Shown here piece by piece: positions 25,610 to 34,204 of a stretch of DNA of 64,000 nucleotides (within the stretch, counting starts at the first letter, position 1; each line of letters opens with the position of its first letter). The translations under genes and the position numbers were made by a program. The stretch is from Niallia taxi (GTDB lineage: Bacteria; Bacillota; Bacilli; Bacillales; Cytobacillaceae), in assembly GCF_004005475.1 (NCBI RefSeq), contig NZ_RZTZ01000005.1, positions 62,001 to 126,000 on the forward strand, written 5' to 3'. A model generated the notes under the pieces. That model saw only the letters and a list, made by a program, of their open reading frames with translations, did not search any database and had not been told where the DNA came from.

Positions 25610-26443
25610 ATGAAGAAAAAAGCATCACTACTATTTTTATTGTTGCTTTCAGCTATTATTCTCTTGGCTGGGTGCGGGACAAGCAATGGCTCCGGATCCG
25701 GGGATGATCAAGATACATTTAAAGTAGGACTTGAAGCGGGTTATGCTCCATTTAACTGGACGCAAAATGATGATTCTAACGGAGCAGTTAAAATCGATGG
25801 CACTTCTGAATATGCAGGTGGCTACGATGTAGAAGTTGCTAAAAAAATCGCTGATGGCTTAGGGAAAAAGCTAGTCATTGTTAAAACAGAATGGGATGGA
25901 CTTGTTCCAGCATTGACTTCAGGCAAAATTGACGCAATTATTGCAGGTATGTCTCCGACTGAAGAGCGTAAACAAACAATTGACTTTACAGATAACTACT
26001 ACAAGTCCAACTTGGTAATGGTTGTTAAAAAAGGCGGTAAATATGAAGGGGCAACATCTATTCAAGACTTTAAAGGAGCAAAAATCACAGCACAGCTAAA
26101 TACATTCCATTACTCTGTTATTGACCAAATCAAAGGAGTTTCTAAACAGACAGCAATGGATAACTTCCCGGCAATGCGTGTTGCTCTTGAATCAGGTGTA
26201 ATTGATGGCTATGTTACAGAACGTCCAGAAGCAGTTAGTGCTTCAAATGCAAATGAAAACTTTGCAATGGTTGAGTTCAAGGATGGCTTTGAAACATCTG
26301 AGGATGATACAGCAATCGCTGTAGGATTGAAAAAAGACAGTGATCTTAAAGATAAAATAAATGAAATACTAAAAGGTATCTCAGAAGAAGACCGTACGAA
26401 AATCATGGATGATGCAATTGTAAACCAACCTGCAGCAAAATAA
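25610..26443 (+). CDS. Lysine ABC transporter, substrate-binding lipoprotein
   Basis: A 277-residue family 3 (SBP_bac_3) binding lipoprotein. The signal peptide ends in lipobox LLAGC with Cys at about residue 22. The mature part has the amino-acid binder signature KVGLEAGYAPFNW near residue 38 and GGYDVEVAKKIADGLGKKL with downstream SGKIDAIIAGMSPTEERK. ATG 25610 follows GGAGGG by 7 nt, whereas the frame's first ATG overlaps the riboswitch terminator. It is the first gene of a three-gene importer under an L box, so lysine is the predicted ligand. A partial terminator hairpin after it may raise its level relative to the membrane components. Confidence 0.9.
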   Translation: MKKKASLLFLLLLSAIILLAGCGTSNGSGSGDDQDTFKVGLEAGYAPFNWTQNDDSNGAVKIDGTSEYAGGYDVEVAKKIADGLGKKLVIVKTEWDGLVPALTSGKIDAIIAGMSPTEERKQTIDFTDNYYKSNLVMVVKKGGKYEGATSIQDFKGAKITAQLNTFHYSVIDQIKGVSKQTAMDNFPAMRVALESGVIDGYVTERPEAVSASNANENFAMVEFKDGFETSEDDTAIAVGLKKDSDLKDKINEILKGISEEDRTKIMDDAIVNQPAAK

Positions 26444-26454
26444 TGATGACATAA

Positions 26455-26487
26455 GACCGGCTGTCTTTTTATGCAGTCGGTTTTATG
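26455..26487 (+). terminator. Intra-operon attenuating hairpin
   Basis: ACCGgCTG-(10 nt)-CAGtCGGTTTTA lies between the binding-protein and permease genes; it probably causes partial termination or mRNA stabilisation. Confidence 0.55.
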
Positions 26488-26507
26488 ATGAGTAAAGGAG
26501 GAGAACG

Positions 26508-27254
26508 ATGAGTTTTGATTGGATCGTAAAAATTATTACCGAAAACTGGCCGATGTTCCTGCGCGGTGCGGGTATGACGCTCACTATTGCATTGATCGGT
26601 ACAATAATCGGAGCAGCAATCGGCTTGATCGCCGGAATTATCCGCACAATACCTGCGCCAGAGCGTGGCTTTAAAAAAATTATTCTAAAAGTGATTAATA
26701 TTATACTTTCAATATATATTGAGTTTTTCCGAGGAACACCAATGATTGTACAGGCAATGGTCATTTATTATGGCTCAGCAATGGCATTTAATATAGATAT
26801 GAACGTAATGCTTGCGGCAGTGATTGTTGTGTCAATCAACACTGGGGCATACATGGCGGAAATTGTTCGCGGTGGAATTGTATCAGTAGAAAAAGGGCAA
26901 TTTGAGGCTGCACAGGCAATTGGTATGAATCACTTCCAAACAATGATGAATGTTGTTTTACCTCAAGTTATCCGCAATATTATGCCGGCTACAGGCAACC
27001 AGTTTGTTATTAATATTAAAGATACCTCTGTATTAAACGTTATTTCTGTTTCTGAGCTTTATTTCATGACGAAATCAGTAGCAGGCAATAACTTCAGATA
27101 TTTTGAGTCGTTCTTTGTAGCATGTGTCATCTATTTTGTTATGACATTTATCGTCACAAGAATTCTGCTGTACATTGAAAGAAAGTTAGAAGGACCAGAT
27201 AATTACAAAATGCTTGGTGAAGAACTTGATGCACAGCCAGGGATGAAGCAATAA
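26508..27254 (+). CDS. Lysine ABC transporter, permease
   Basis: A 248-residue polar amino acid permease of the HisM/GlnP family with about five membrane helices (first at residues about 17-42). The ATPase-coupling EAA loop ([21 protein letters not shown]) is at about residues 130-150. It contains the conserved N-terminal [17 protein letters not shown] single permease implies a homodimeric channel. AAAGGAGGAG precedes the ATG. It lies between the binding protein and ATPase genes in the L-box operon. Confidence 0.9.
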   Translation: MSFDWIVKIITENWPMFLRGAGMTLTIALIGTIIGAAIGLIAGIIRTIPAPERGFKKIILKVINIILSIYIEFFRGTPMIVQAMVIYYGSAMAFNIDMNVMLAAVIVVSINTGAYMAEIVRGGIVSVEKGQFEAAQAIGMNHFQTMMNVVLPQVIRNIMPATGNQFVINIKDTSVLNVISVSELYFMTKSVAGNNFRYFESFFVACVIYFVMTFIVTRILLYIERKLEGPDNYKMLGEELDAQPGMKQ

Positions 27255-27271
27255 AAGAAGGAGGAGAGACT

Positions 27272-28006
27272 ATGGAAAAAGTCATTGAGATTCAGCATTT
27301 AAGCAAAGCCTTTGGTAGCCATGAAGTGCTTAAAGATATTGACTTCTCAGTTAAAAAAGGAGAAGTTGTCAGCATTATCGGCTCTTCAGGTTCCGGAAAA
27401 TCGACCCTTCTTCGTTGTGTCAATCTTTTGGAAAAGCCAAGTGGTGGTCAAATAATCTACAAGGGGGAAAACATTCTTGATGATAAGCATGATATTTCCG
27501 CTTATCGCAGAAGATTAGGAATGGTGTTCCAGCAATTCAATCTCTTTAATAATCATAATGTTTTAAGCAACTGCGTAGTAGGGCAAGTTAAGGTATTGAA
27601 GCGTTCAAAAGCGGAAGCAGAAAAAATAGCGCTAAAATTCTTAAAAGTAGTAGGGATGGATCGTTACGTAAATGCCAAGCCAAAACAGCTGTCAGGCGGT
27701 CAAAAGCAGCGTGTTGCTATCGCAAGAGCGCTGTCAATGGAGCCAGATGTACTGCTGTTTGATGAGCCGACTTCAGCACTTGATCCAGAAATGGTTGGCG
27801 AGGTATTGAAAGTAATGAAGGAGCTTGCTGAGTCAGGCCTTACAATGCTGATTGTTACCCATGAGATGGAATTTGCTAGAGAGGTTTCAGACCGAATCGT
27901 GTTTATGGACAAAGGTGTCATTGCAGAGGAAGGGACTCCTGAGCAAATCTTCCTGAATCCAACACAAGAGCGTACAAAGGAATTCTTGAAACGCACATTA
28001 AAATAG
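27272..28006 (+). CDS. Lysine ABC transporter, ATP-binding protein
   Basis: A 244-residue ATPase of the GlnQ/HisP type. Walker A is GSSGSGKST (37-45), the Q loop is VFQQFNLF, the signature is [15 protein letters not shown], and Walker B is [14 protein letters not shown] with the switch His in IVTHEM. It ends the L-box operon 17 bp after the permease, followed by a strong terminator. In the absence of lysine the whole operon should be transcribed to scavenge external lysine. Confidence 0.92.
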   Translation: MEKVIEIQHLSKAFGSHEVLKDIDFSVKKGEVVSIIGSSGSGKSTLLRCVNLLEKPSGGQIIYKGENILDDKHDISAYRRRLGMVFQQFNLFNNHNVLSNCVVGQVKVLKRSKAEAEKIALKFLKVVGMDRYVNAKPKQLSGGQKQRVAIARALSMEPDVLLFDEPTSALDPEMVGEVLKVMKELAESGLTMLIVTHEMEFAREVSDRIVFMDKGVIAEEGTPEQIFLNPTQERTKEFLKRTLK

Positions 28007-28020
28007 ACAGTATACTATTA

Positions 28021-28054
28021 AAACACCTCCAAATGTTAGCATTTGGAGGTGTTT
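28021..28054. terminator. Bidirectional terminator between lysine transporter and acsA
   Basis: AAACACCTCCAAATG-ttag-CATTTGGAGGTGTTT is a perfect 15-bp stem serving both converging transcripts. Confidence 0.93.
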
Positions 28055-28056
28055 GT

Positions 28057-29775
28057 TTAATCCTCTAATGTAGATAAATCGCCAGTAGGCAGTCCAAGCT
28101 CCCATGCCTTTAAGACACGGCGCATAATTTTTCCGCTTCTTGTTTTAGGTATTTTCTCACAGAATTCAATTTCTCTTGGAGCAGAATGTGCGGCTAAGCC
28201 TGTTTTGACAAAATGCCGAATTTCTTCCTTAAGCTGATCAGATTCTGTATAACCATCATTAAGAGCTACAAAAGCCTTGATAATTTCTCCTCTAATATGG
28301 TCTGGTTTGCCGATAACACCTGCTTCTGCAACAGCCGGATGTTCGATCAGCTTACTTTCGACTTCAAAAGGTCCGACTCTTTCTCCAGCGGTCATGATAA
28401 CATCGTCAACACGGCCTTGAAACCAGAAATACCCTTCTTCATCCATATAAGCACTGTCACCCGAAACATACCAATCCGAGAAAGGAAAATAGCTGTCATA
28501 CTTTTCTTGGTTATTCCAGATTGTATGCATTAGGGATGGCCAGCCTTTTTTTATAGCCAAGTTGCCCATCTGATTAGGTGGAAGGATATTTCCCTCATCA
28601 TCAAGAATGGCCGCCTCAACACCCGGAAGTGGTTTGCCCATTGATCCAAGCCTTAACTCCATGCATGGATAATTGCAGATAAGCTGTGCGCCAGTCTCTG
28701 TCATCCACCATGTATCATGGATTCTTTTCTTGAAGGATTCCTGCCCCCAGCGGATAACCTCTGGATTCAACGGTTCGCCTACACTTAATACATGTCGTAA
28801 AGAGGTGAGATTATGGCTTTTTAAGGCAGGTTCCCCTGCAGCCATCAGCATTCTGAAGGAGGTAGGAGCACTGTACCATACAGTAACGCCGAAAGACTCA
28901 ATCGTCTTGTACCAGCCTTCAGGACTAAACCTGCCTCCAGCTACAATATTTGTTGTACCAGTCAGCCAAGGTCCGAAGATGCCATATGAAGTGCCTGTTA
29001 CCCAGCCTGGGTCAGCTGTACACCAGTAAATATCGTCTTCCTGCAAATCTAGGACCCATTTCGCTGACTGATAATGCTGAACCATGGCATTATGAACATG
29101 CAGTACCCCTTTAGGCTTTCCTGTTGAACCAGAAGTGTAATGAAGAATCAAACCATCTGTTCTTTCCACCCATTCAATATCAAGCTGAGCAGAGGCTTCC
29201 TGAAAATGCTTTTGATAGTCAACATACTGGTCTTTTTCCTCAATATTCTCCCCAATGAGGAAGATTGTCTCAAGAGCAGGAAGGTCCTGAACAGGCACTC
29301 TTTCCAATAATTCTGGTGTTGTAATAAGAACTTTAGCAGAGCTGTCATAGAGGCGGTCTCTGACCGCATCCTCCATAAATGCTTCGAATAAAGGACCGAC
29401 AATGGCTCCGATTTTAATTACACCTAATAAAGCAAAATAAAGCTCAGGTGAGCGGGGCATAAAAATGAATACTCGGTCTCCTTTTTTAACACCGGCCTTC
29501 GTTCTTAATACATTGCCGGCCTTATTTGTCATTTGTTTTAAATCGTTAAATGTATAGGTTTCATTTCTTGTGCTGCTGAGATAACACAGGGCTGCTTTAT
29601 CCTTCTTTGAACCTTCTGCGTGTCGGTCGACCGCTTCATAAGCCAAGTTGACTTTTCCTGTTGTATGCCATGAAAATTGCTCTTCTGCTTGGTCCCATTG
29701 AAACTTTTCATACATCTCTTCATAGTTTTGGAGGTTATAATTGCCTTCAACAGGTGGAAACGCTTCCATTTTCAT
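28057..29775 (-). CDS. acsA: Acetyl-CoA synthetase (acetate--CoA ligase)
   Basis: A 572-residue adenylate-forming enzyme converting acetate, ATP and CoA to acetyl-CoA. It carries the P-loop-like YTSGSTGKPKG motif (about residue 210), the adenylation core WWMTETG, the hinge region YVSGDSAYMDEEGYF and the C-terminal catalytic Lys in KTRSGKIMRR, the Lys that AcuA acetylates in B. subtilis. With the start at ATG 29775 (MKMEAFPPVEG) the length equals B. subtilis AcsA; ATG 29787 is 12 nt upstream but abuts the AGGAAGG ribosome site. A cre-like sequence lies about 85 bp upstream, consistent with carbon catabolite repression. No acuABC genes are adjacent. Confidence 0.92.
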   Translation of the reverse strand: MKMEAFPPVEGNYNLQNYEEMYEKFQWDQAEEQFSWHTTGKVNLAYEAVDRHAEGSKKDKAALCYLSSTRNETYTFNDLKQMTNKAGNVLRTKAGVKKGDRVFIFMPRSPELYFALLGVIKIGAIVGPLFEAFMEDAVRDRLYDSSAKVLITTPELLERVPVQDLPALETIFLIGENIEEKDQYVDYQKHFQEASAQLDIEWVERTDGLILHYTSGSTGKPKGVLHVHNAMVQHYQSAKWVLDLQEDDIYWCTADPGWVTGTSYGIFGPWLTGTTNIVAGGRFSPEGWYKTIESFGVTVWYSAPTSFRMLMAAGEPALKSHNLTSLRHVLSVGEPLNPEVIRWGQESFKKRIHDTWWMTETGAQLICNYPCMELRLGSMGKPLPGVEAAILDDEGNILPPNQMGNLAIKKGWPSLMHTIWNNQEKYDSYFPFSDWYVSGDSAYMDEEGYFWFQGRVDDVIMTAGERVGPFEVESKLIEHPAVAEAGVIGKPDHIRGEIIKAFVALNDGYTESDQLKEEIRHFVKTGLAAHSAPREIEFCEKIPKTRSGKIMRRVLKAWELGLPTGDLSTLED

Positions 29776-29858
29776 CGGATAAATCATCCTTCCTCACATA
29801 GTTTGGCTTTTGGCTGAATCTCTAACTGTCAAAAAAACCATATACACAATTCTAATGA

Positions 29859-29872
29859 TGAAAACGCTTTAT
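29859..29872. promoter_or_regulatory. cre-like CcpA site upstream of acsA
   Basis: TGAAAACGCTTTAT matches the cre consensus TGWAANCGNTNWCA at 12 of 14 positions, failing only in the last two. B. subtilis acsA is CcpA-repressed. Confidence 0.55.
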
Positions 29873-30019
29873 TATGACTATTTTACATAAAATAAAGAAA
29901 AGGAAACAAAAGTCAAATTAACTAATTTGTGAATTTTTTTAGCATAAAAGTAAACAATGATAGTAACCACAATAAAACAGTTAGGATAACACTAGAAACT
30001 TAAAAATGGAGGTATATAT

Positions 30020-31015
30020 TTGAAAACTACTCCGGCAATTACGTCTTCTGAAATAGGCATTCTATGGATGAGTTATCAACAAAAAACTATGATAATGAGG
30101 TTTTTAGAATACTTCATTGAACAAGCAGATGATCCAAAAGCAAAAGATATAATGACTGATTTACTTAAGGAAATAACGCCCTATGTTGAAAAAATACAAA
30201 AGATTTACCAAAAAGAGAATGTGCCAGTTCCAGTTGGGTTTACAAGTAAAGATGTGAATTTGAAAGCACCAAGGCTGTTTGATAATGGGTTTGACATAAT
30301 GTTTATCAGGCTTATTAAAGAGATTAGCATGGGTATGCATACACTTAACTTAACAATGGCATATCGAAGTGACATCATGGAGTTGTTTCGAGAACTGACA
30401 AACATAACACAAAAGTACTATGAACGTTGTAACACATATCTGCTTGAAAAAGGATTGCTTCCACGCGCACCATATGTTGCTGTTGAAGAGGGAGTAGAAT
30501 TCGTAGAGAAGAAAGGTTATTTGAGCGGAAATGAATTTTTCAGTGAAAGAAGGTCATTAAATACAGTAGAAATCGCTCATTTATTTCATGCGGTTGAAAC
30601 GAATTTAATTGGATTACAAGTTATAAATGGCTTTTCACAATGCGCAGAAGAAAAAGATGTAAGTAATTATTTTGCTAAGGGAGGGGAGCTGGCGAAGGAG
30701 ATTGCAACAAACTTAGGAGACATTATTTTAAAGAATGATACTCAGCTTCCTGGCATTTCAGGAGGAAATTTGACAACATCAACAGTTCCGCCTTTTTCTG
30801 ATAAGATTATGATGTATTGTATCAGTTTATTTTGCAGCTTTTCCTTGGGAGGAAATTCGCTCGGAACAGCCTTTAGCTTAAGAAATGATTTACCAGCAAA
30901 GTTCTCGATTATCATGAAGGATGTCTTTGAGTATGCACATGAAGGTGCAAAGCTGATGATTAAGCATGGATGGATGGAAGAGCCACCGCAGACTATTAAA
31001 TTGAAAGTGAAATAA
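30020..31015 (+). CDS. DUF3231 family protein (tandem ferritin-like helical domains)
   Basis: A 331-residue soluble helical protein of the DUF3231 family. Two related halves, about residues 8-160 and 180-320, each start with a Leu/His-rich helix and contain the pairing SFSLGG or MGMHT. The fold is predicted to be ferritin/coat-protein-like, similar to spore-coat CotF relatives, and members are common in sporulating Bacillaceae. Function is not established. TTG 30020 is the start, 7 nt after GGAGG; no in-frame ATG with a site exists nearby. It is monocistronic and divergent from acsA. Confidence 0.8.
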   Translation: MKTTPAITSSEIGILWMSYQQKTMIMRFLEYFIEQADDPKAKDIMTDLLKEITPYVEKIQKIYQKENVPVPVGFTSKDVNLKAPRLFDNGFDIMFIRLIKEISMGMHTLNLTMAYRSDIMELFRELTNITQKYYERCNTYLLEKGLLPRAPYVAVEEGVEFVEKKGYLSGNEFFSERRSLNTVEIAHLFHAVETNLIGLQVINGFSQCAEEKDVSNYFAKGGELAKEIATNLGDIILKNDTQLPGISGGNLTTSTVPPFSDKIMMYCISLFCSFSLGGNSLGTAFSLRNDLPAKFSIIMKDVFEYAHEGAKLMIKHGWMEEPPQTIKLKVK

Positions 31016-31030
31016 TTATAATGACGAAGG

Positions 31031-31062
31031 CGGGCAGCTAGGTATTCCCTAGTTGCCCTGTT
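31031..31062 (+). terminator. Terminator after the DUF3231 gene
   Basis: GGGCAgCTAGG-tattc-CCTAGtTGCCC with TGTTTGTT after it. Confidence 0.75.
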
Positions 31063-31159
31063 TGTTAGTTATTGAAGTTCAAATGACCTATTTGTTGCCG
31101 TCAAAGTTAATACTTTAATTTTATTAAAAGAAAGGGCTGTATGTCGAAAAGGACAGAAG

Positions 31160-31179
31160 ATTGTTTCACATGAAACAAT
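31160..31179. promoter_or_regulatory. parS-like palindrome (candidate ParB/Spo0J site)
   Basis: ATTGTTTCA-CA-TGAAACAAT. The inner 16-mer TGTTTCACATGAAACA (31162-31177) differs from the B. subtilis parS consensus TGTTNCACGTGAAACA at one position, in the central CG. It lies between convergent genes, where parS sites are tolerated. The altered centre may weaken or abolish binding. Confidence 0.4.
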
Positions 31180-31212
31180 AAAAAGAGCAAGCGTCAAAGG
31201 ACAGCTTGCTCT
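31179..31212 (-). terminator. Terminator of guaC
   Basis: On the minus strand AGAGCAAGC-(11 nt)-GCTTGCTCT is followed by TTTTTATTG. Confidence 0.88.
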
Positions 31213-31219
31213 AGCATTA

Positions 31220-32203
31220 TTAATATACTTTATCACCATTGAAAATGGAGTTTTTCACAATTACATAATCAACATTACGAATGGCATCAAGCTTTGTACC
31301 GCCAGCATATGAAATGGAAGATTGTAAGTCCTGCTCCATTTCAATTAATGTATCTTGTAGGGATCCCTTATGCTCTACAAACATTTTTTTGCCTTCTACG
31401 TTTTTTCTTTCTCCCTTTTGGAATTCAGACGCAGAACCAAAATATTCTTTAAATAGTTTTCCGTCTTTTTCGAATGTTTCTCCAGGAGATTCCTCATGTC
31501 CAGCGAATAGGGAACCAACCATTACCATTGAAGCACCGAAGCGAACGGATTTAGCGATATCTCCATGTGTGCGAATACCACCATCTGCAATAATAGGCTT
31601 GCTTGCAGCCTTAGCACACCAACGAAGTGCAGCAAGCTGCCAACCGCCTGTTCCAAAGCCAGTTTTAATTTTTGTGATACACACTTTACCTGGTCCAATA
31701 CCGACCTTAGTTGCATCTGCCCCGGCATTCTCAAGCTCTCTGACAGCTTCAGGTGTACCTACATTACCAGCAATAACAAAGCTTGCAGGCAAATGTTGTT
31801 TAATATGCTTGATCATTCTGATTACGGCGTTAGAGTGGCCGTGTGCAATATCAATTGTAATGAATTCTGGAATCAGGTTCAATGAAGCAAGCTCCTCAAC
31901 AAAACCATATTCCTCTTCTTTAACACCTACACTAATAGAGGCAATAAACCCTTTACCTTGCATCTCTTGAATAAAAGCTTTTCTTGTTTCTGGTTGGAAG
32001 CGATGCATAATATAGAAATATCCATTTTCTGCTAGGTATAAAGCAACCTTCTCATCTATAATTGTCTGCATATTTGCAGGCACAACTGGCAATCTAAAAG
32101 TATGTCCGCCCAATGTTACAGTTGTATCACATTCTGAACGGCTTTCTACAATACATTTTGCGGGAATTAGCTGTATATCTTCGTAATCAAATACGTTATC
32201 CAT
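31220..32203 (-). CDS. guaC: GMP reductase
   Basis: A 327-residue TIM-barrel enzyme of the IMPDH/GMPR family, GuaC2 type. It reductively deaminates GMP to IMP with NADPH. The catalytic Cys175 lies in [13 protein letters not shown], and the phosphate-binding loop [14 protein letters not shown] follows near 213. There is no CBS pair, as expected for GMP reductase and unlike IMP dehydrogenase. The length equals B. subtilis GuaC (about 326). A pair of PurR-like boxes lies in its upstream region, suggesting purine control. It is monocistronic with its own terminator. Confidence 0.94.
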   Translation of the reverse strand: MDNVFDYEDIQLIPAKCIVESRSECDTTVTLGGHTFRLPVVPANMQTIIDEKVALYLAENGYFYIMHRFQPETRKAFIQEMQGKGFIASISVGVKEEEYGFVEELASLNLIPEFITIDIAHGHSNAVIRMIKHIKQHLPASFVIAGNVGTPEAVRELENAGADATKVGIGPGKVCITKIKTGFGTGGWQLAALRWCAKAASKPIIADGGIRTHGDIAKSVRFGASMVMVGSLFAGHEESPGETFEKDGKLFKEYFGSASEFQKGERKNVEGKKMFVEHKGSLQDTLIEMEQDLQSSISYAGGTKLDAIRNVDYVIVKNSIFNGDKVY

Positions 32204-32220
32204 GTTTTACACTCCTAAAT

Positions 32221-32256
32221 ACGAATATTTTATAATGTTTATTTAAAATTGTTCGT
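32221..32256 (-). promoter_or_regulatory. Candidate PurR box pair upstream of guaC
   Basis: Two inverted CGAA motifs (ACGAACAAT and AATATTCGT on the coding strand) are 26 nt apart, the geometry of B. subtilis PurBoxes (AWWWCCGAACWWT arms separated by 16-18 nt). The first arm is good and the second degenerate. Confidence 0.45.
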
Positions 32257-32415
32257 CCATAAGGTACTTTAACTCATTTTTATCAGTATGTCAAAGTTTT
32301 TTGATAATTATGTAGACATATATTTTGTTCTAGCTTGTATCCTAATGAATACAATATATTGGAGAATGTCTATAAGAGGGGAGTCGTCTTTGTCATAAAT
32401 TGACGAAACTGGGGT

Positions 32416-32429
32416 ATTTCCCGGGAAAA
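32416..32429. promoter_or_regulatory. Noc-binding site-like palindrome (NBS)
   Basis: ATTTCCCGGGAAAA matches the B. subtilis Noc consensus ATTTCCCGGGAAAT at 13 of 14 positions. Noc uses many such dispersed sites to keep the division septum off the nucleoid. It lies 58 bp before the DUF975 gene. Confidence 0.6.
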
Positions 32430-32487
32430 TCATATACAATTTTGTAATAAATTGTTACAATTTATCTTTTAAGGGGGAGTTAACTAA

Positions 32488-33150
32488 ATGAAAATATTGA
32501 GCTTAAAAAGAGAAGCGTTAAATGCGTTAAGAGGCAATTGGGGAGCTTCTGTACTGCTTACTTTAATTGTGTTTGCTATAAGTGGTTTAGTTCCACTTTT
32601 TTTTGAAGTTCCGCTAAGCGGAGGATATGAGGCATGGCTTTTACAGGATACAGCCCCTATAGGAGCTACTTTAGTAAGCACACTTATTTCGCTGCTGCTT
32701 ATTCCACTTTCTATTGCATCGATTTGGTTTTTTATAGATTTACTGCGTGGAAATGGACCAAAGATCTCGGATGTTTTTAATCCTTATAGGGATTTAGGGC
32801 TTGGCTTAAAGATTATTGGAATATCCATTATGCAAAGCATTTTCTTGTTTTTATGGTTTTTGCTATTATTTGTCCCTGGTGTTATTAAATCAATTGCATA
32901 CTCACAAACTTTTTATTTACTGAAGGATCATCCTGAATACTCAACATTTGAAGCTATAACAGAAAGTCGTAAACGCATGGTTGGCCTTAAATGGAAGTAT
33001 TTCCTGCTTTGTCTTAGCTTCATTGGCTGGGGCTTGCTGTCCATAATTACTTTCGGAATCGGACTTCTTTGGCTAATGCCGTATATGAGCACAACTTTTA
33101 GTGCTTTTTATGATAATCATATTGCTGATAAGAAAAATGAATTAGAATAA
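32488..33150 (+). CDS. DUF975 family membrane protein
   Basis: A 220-residue integral membrane protein. Six hydrophobic segments can be seen, starting at about residues 20-38 (SVLLTLIVFAISGLVPLFF) and ending near 185-205. It contains the DUF975 hallmark FVPGVIKSIAYSQTFYLLKDHPE (about 128-150) followed by ESRKRMVG. Function is unknown; family members are common in Firmicutes as single genes. AAGGGGGAG precedes the ATG. It is flanked by a Noc-like site upstream and a perfect bidirectional terminator downstream. Confidence 0.85.
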   Translation: MKILSLKREALNALRGNWGASVLLTLIVFAISGLVPLFFEVPLSGGYEAWLLQDTAPIGATLVSTLISLLLIPLSIASIWFFIDLLRGNGPKISDVFNPYRDLGLGLKIIGISIMQSIFLFLWFLLLFVPGVIKSIAYSQTFYLLKDHPEYSTFEAITESRKRMVGLKWKYFLLCLSFIGWGLLSIITFGIGLLWLMPYMSTTFSAFYDNHIADKKNELE

Positions 33151-33155
33151 GAAGC

Positions 33156-33190
33156 AAAAAAGGAAAAGGCAGAACGCCTTTTCCTTTTTT
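33156..33190. terminator. Bidirectional terminator between DUF975 and yfhA-like genes
   Basis: AAAAAAGGAAAAGGC-agaac-GCCTTTTCCTTTTTT, a perfect 15-bp stem. Confidence 0.92.
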
Positions 33191-33196
33191 ATTTAT

Positions 33197-34204
33197 TCAA
33201 TCTTTAATAAGTAGATAAATAAAATATGGTGCGCCAAGACAGGAGACAACAAGTCCTACGGGTATTTCTGTTGTTGCCATTAAGTTTTTCCCTATCGTGT
33301 CGGCAGTTAGCAGCAAAAAGGCTCCTATTAAAGCTGCGACCGGAAGGAGGGTTTGGTGTCTTGGACCGATAATTCTTCTTGCAAGATGTGGGGCTATTAA
33401 ACCGAGAAAGGAAATTCCCCCACCAACTGATACACAAGCTCCAGCGAGAGCAACTGATATAAACAGGAGGATGCCTCTTTCCTTTTCAATGGAAACTCCA
33501 AGTCCAGCTGCTGTATTTTCGCCTAGCTGCAATAAATTTAGCTTATGTGATTTATATAGGGCTATTGGAACAAAAATACAAATCCAAGGGAGCACGGCAA
33601 AAACATAATCCCAGCTGGCACTCCAAATGCTTCCTGTAATCCAAATGGTTGCTTGTGTGAAATCTCTTGGATCCATCATTAGCTGGAATATAATAATTAA
33701 AGCAGCAAACGCTGAGTTAATACCGATTCCGACTAGTACAAGGCGCACTGGTGAGACGCCGTCCTTCCATGCGATTACATATATAAGACCTGCAGCAATT
33801 AATGCGCCCAGCAGTGCAGAAAAGGGCATAATAAAAACAGATGCAGCGCCTGTGCCGAAGGAGCTTCCTTGGAAGAAGAATATATATAAAATCACAGCGA
33901 AGCCTGCTCCGGCATTTATGCCAATAATGCCTGGATCTGCCAAGGCGTTACGAGAGACGCTTTGCAGGATTGCTCCGGCAATAGCCATACCCATTCCTAT
34001 TAAAAGGGCAATAACCATCCGAGGTAACCTGAAATTGTACAATATGTTTGTACTTTGTGGTGATCCGTTTCCGAGGATGGCCTGCACTACCTCAGCCGGT
34101 GAAATTTTAATAATACCCAAATTCAGGCTGAGGAAGAAAACAAGAATGATGGCTACAACTAGACTTGAGATGGTTATAATAAAGCGCTTTGGTTGTGACA
34201 TCAT
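33197..34204 (-). CDS. yfhA: Siderophore ABC transporter permease (FecCD family, YfhA-like)
   Basis: A 335-residue FecCD/BtuC-type permease with about ten membrane helices. It has the family segments GNPLADPG-like ALADPGIIGINAGAGF (about 86-101) and GGGISFLGLIAPHLARRIIGP (about 260-280), the latter contacting the ATPase. It overlaps the upstream permease gene by 4 nt (ATGA), so the pair is translationally coupled and should form a heterodimer. The arrangement, two permeases divergent from a binding protein and no ATPase, matches B. subtilis yfiZ-yfhA/yfiY (schizokinen/arthrobactin uptake). There the shared ATPase is YusV, and the candidate partner here is at 49661-50506. Confidence 0.85.
   Translation of the reverse strand: MMSQPKRFIITISSLVVAIILVFFLSLNLGIIKISPAEVVQAILGNGSPQSTNILYNFRLPRMVIALLIGMGMAIAGAILQSVSRNALADPGIIGINAGAGFAVILYIFFFQGSSFGTGAASVFIMPFSALLGALIAAGLIYVIAWKDGVSPVRLVLVGIGINSAFAALIIIFQLMMDPRDFTQATIWITGSIWSASWDYVFAVLPWICIFVPIALYKSHKLNLLQLGENTAAGLGVSIEKERGILLFISVALAGACVSVGGGISFLGLIAPHLARRIIGPRHQTLLPVAALIGAFLLLTADTIGKNLMATTEIPVGLVVSCLGAPYFIYLLIKD

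Noticed and set aside
31281-31970. 229-codon frame antisense to guaC
   Set aside because: It lies wholly opposite a well-conserved enzyme gene, has no ribosome site and no recognisable domain.
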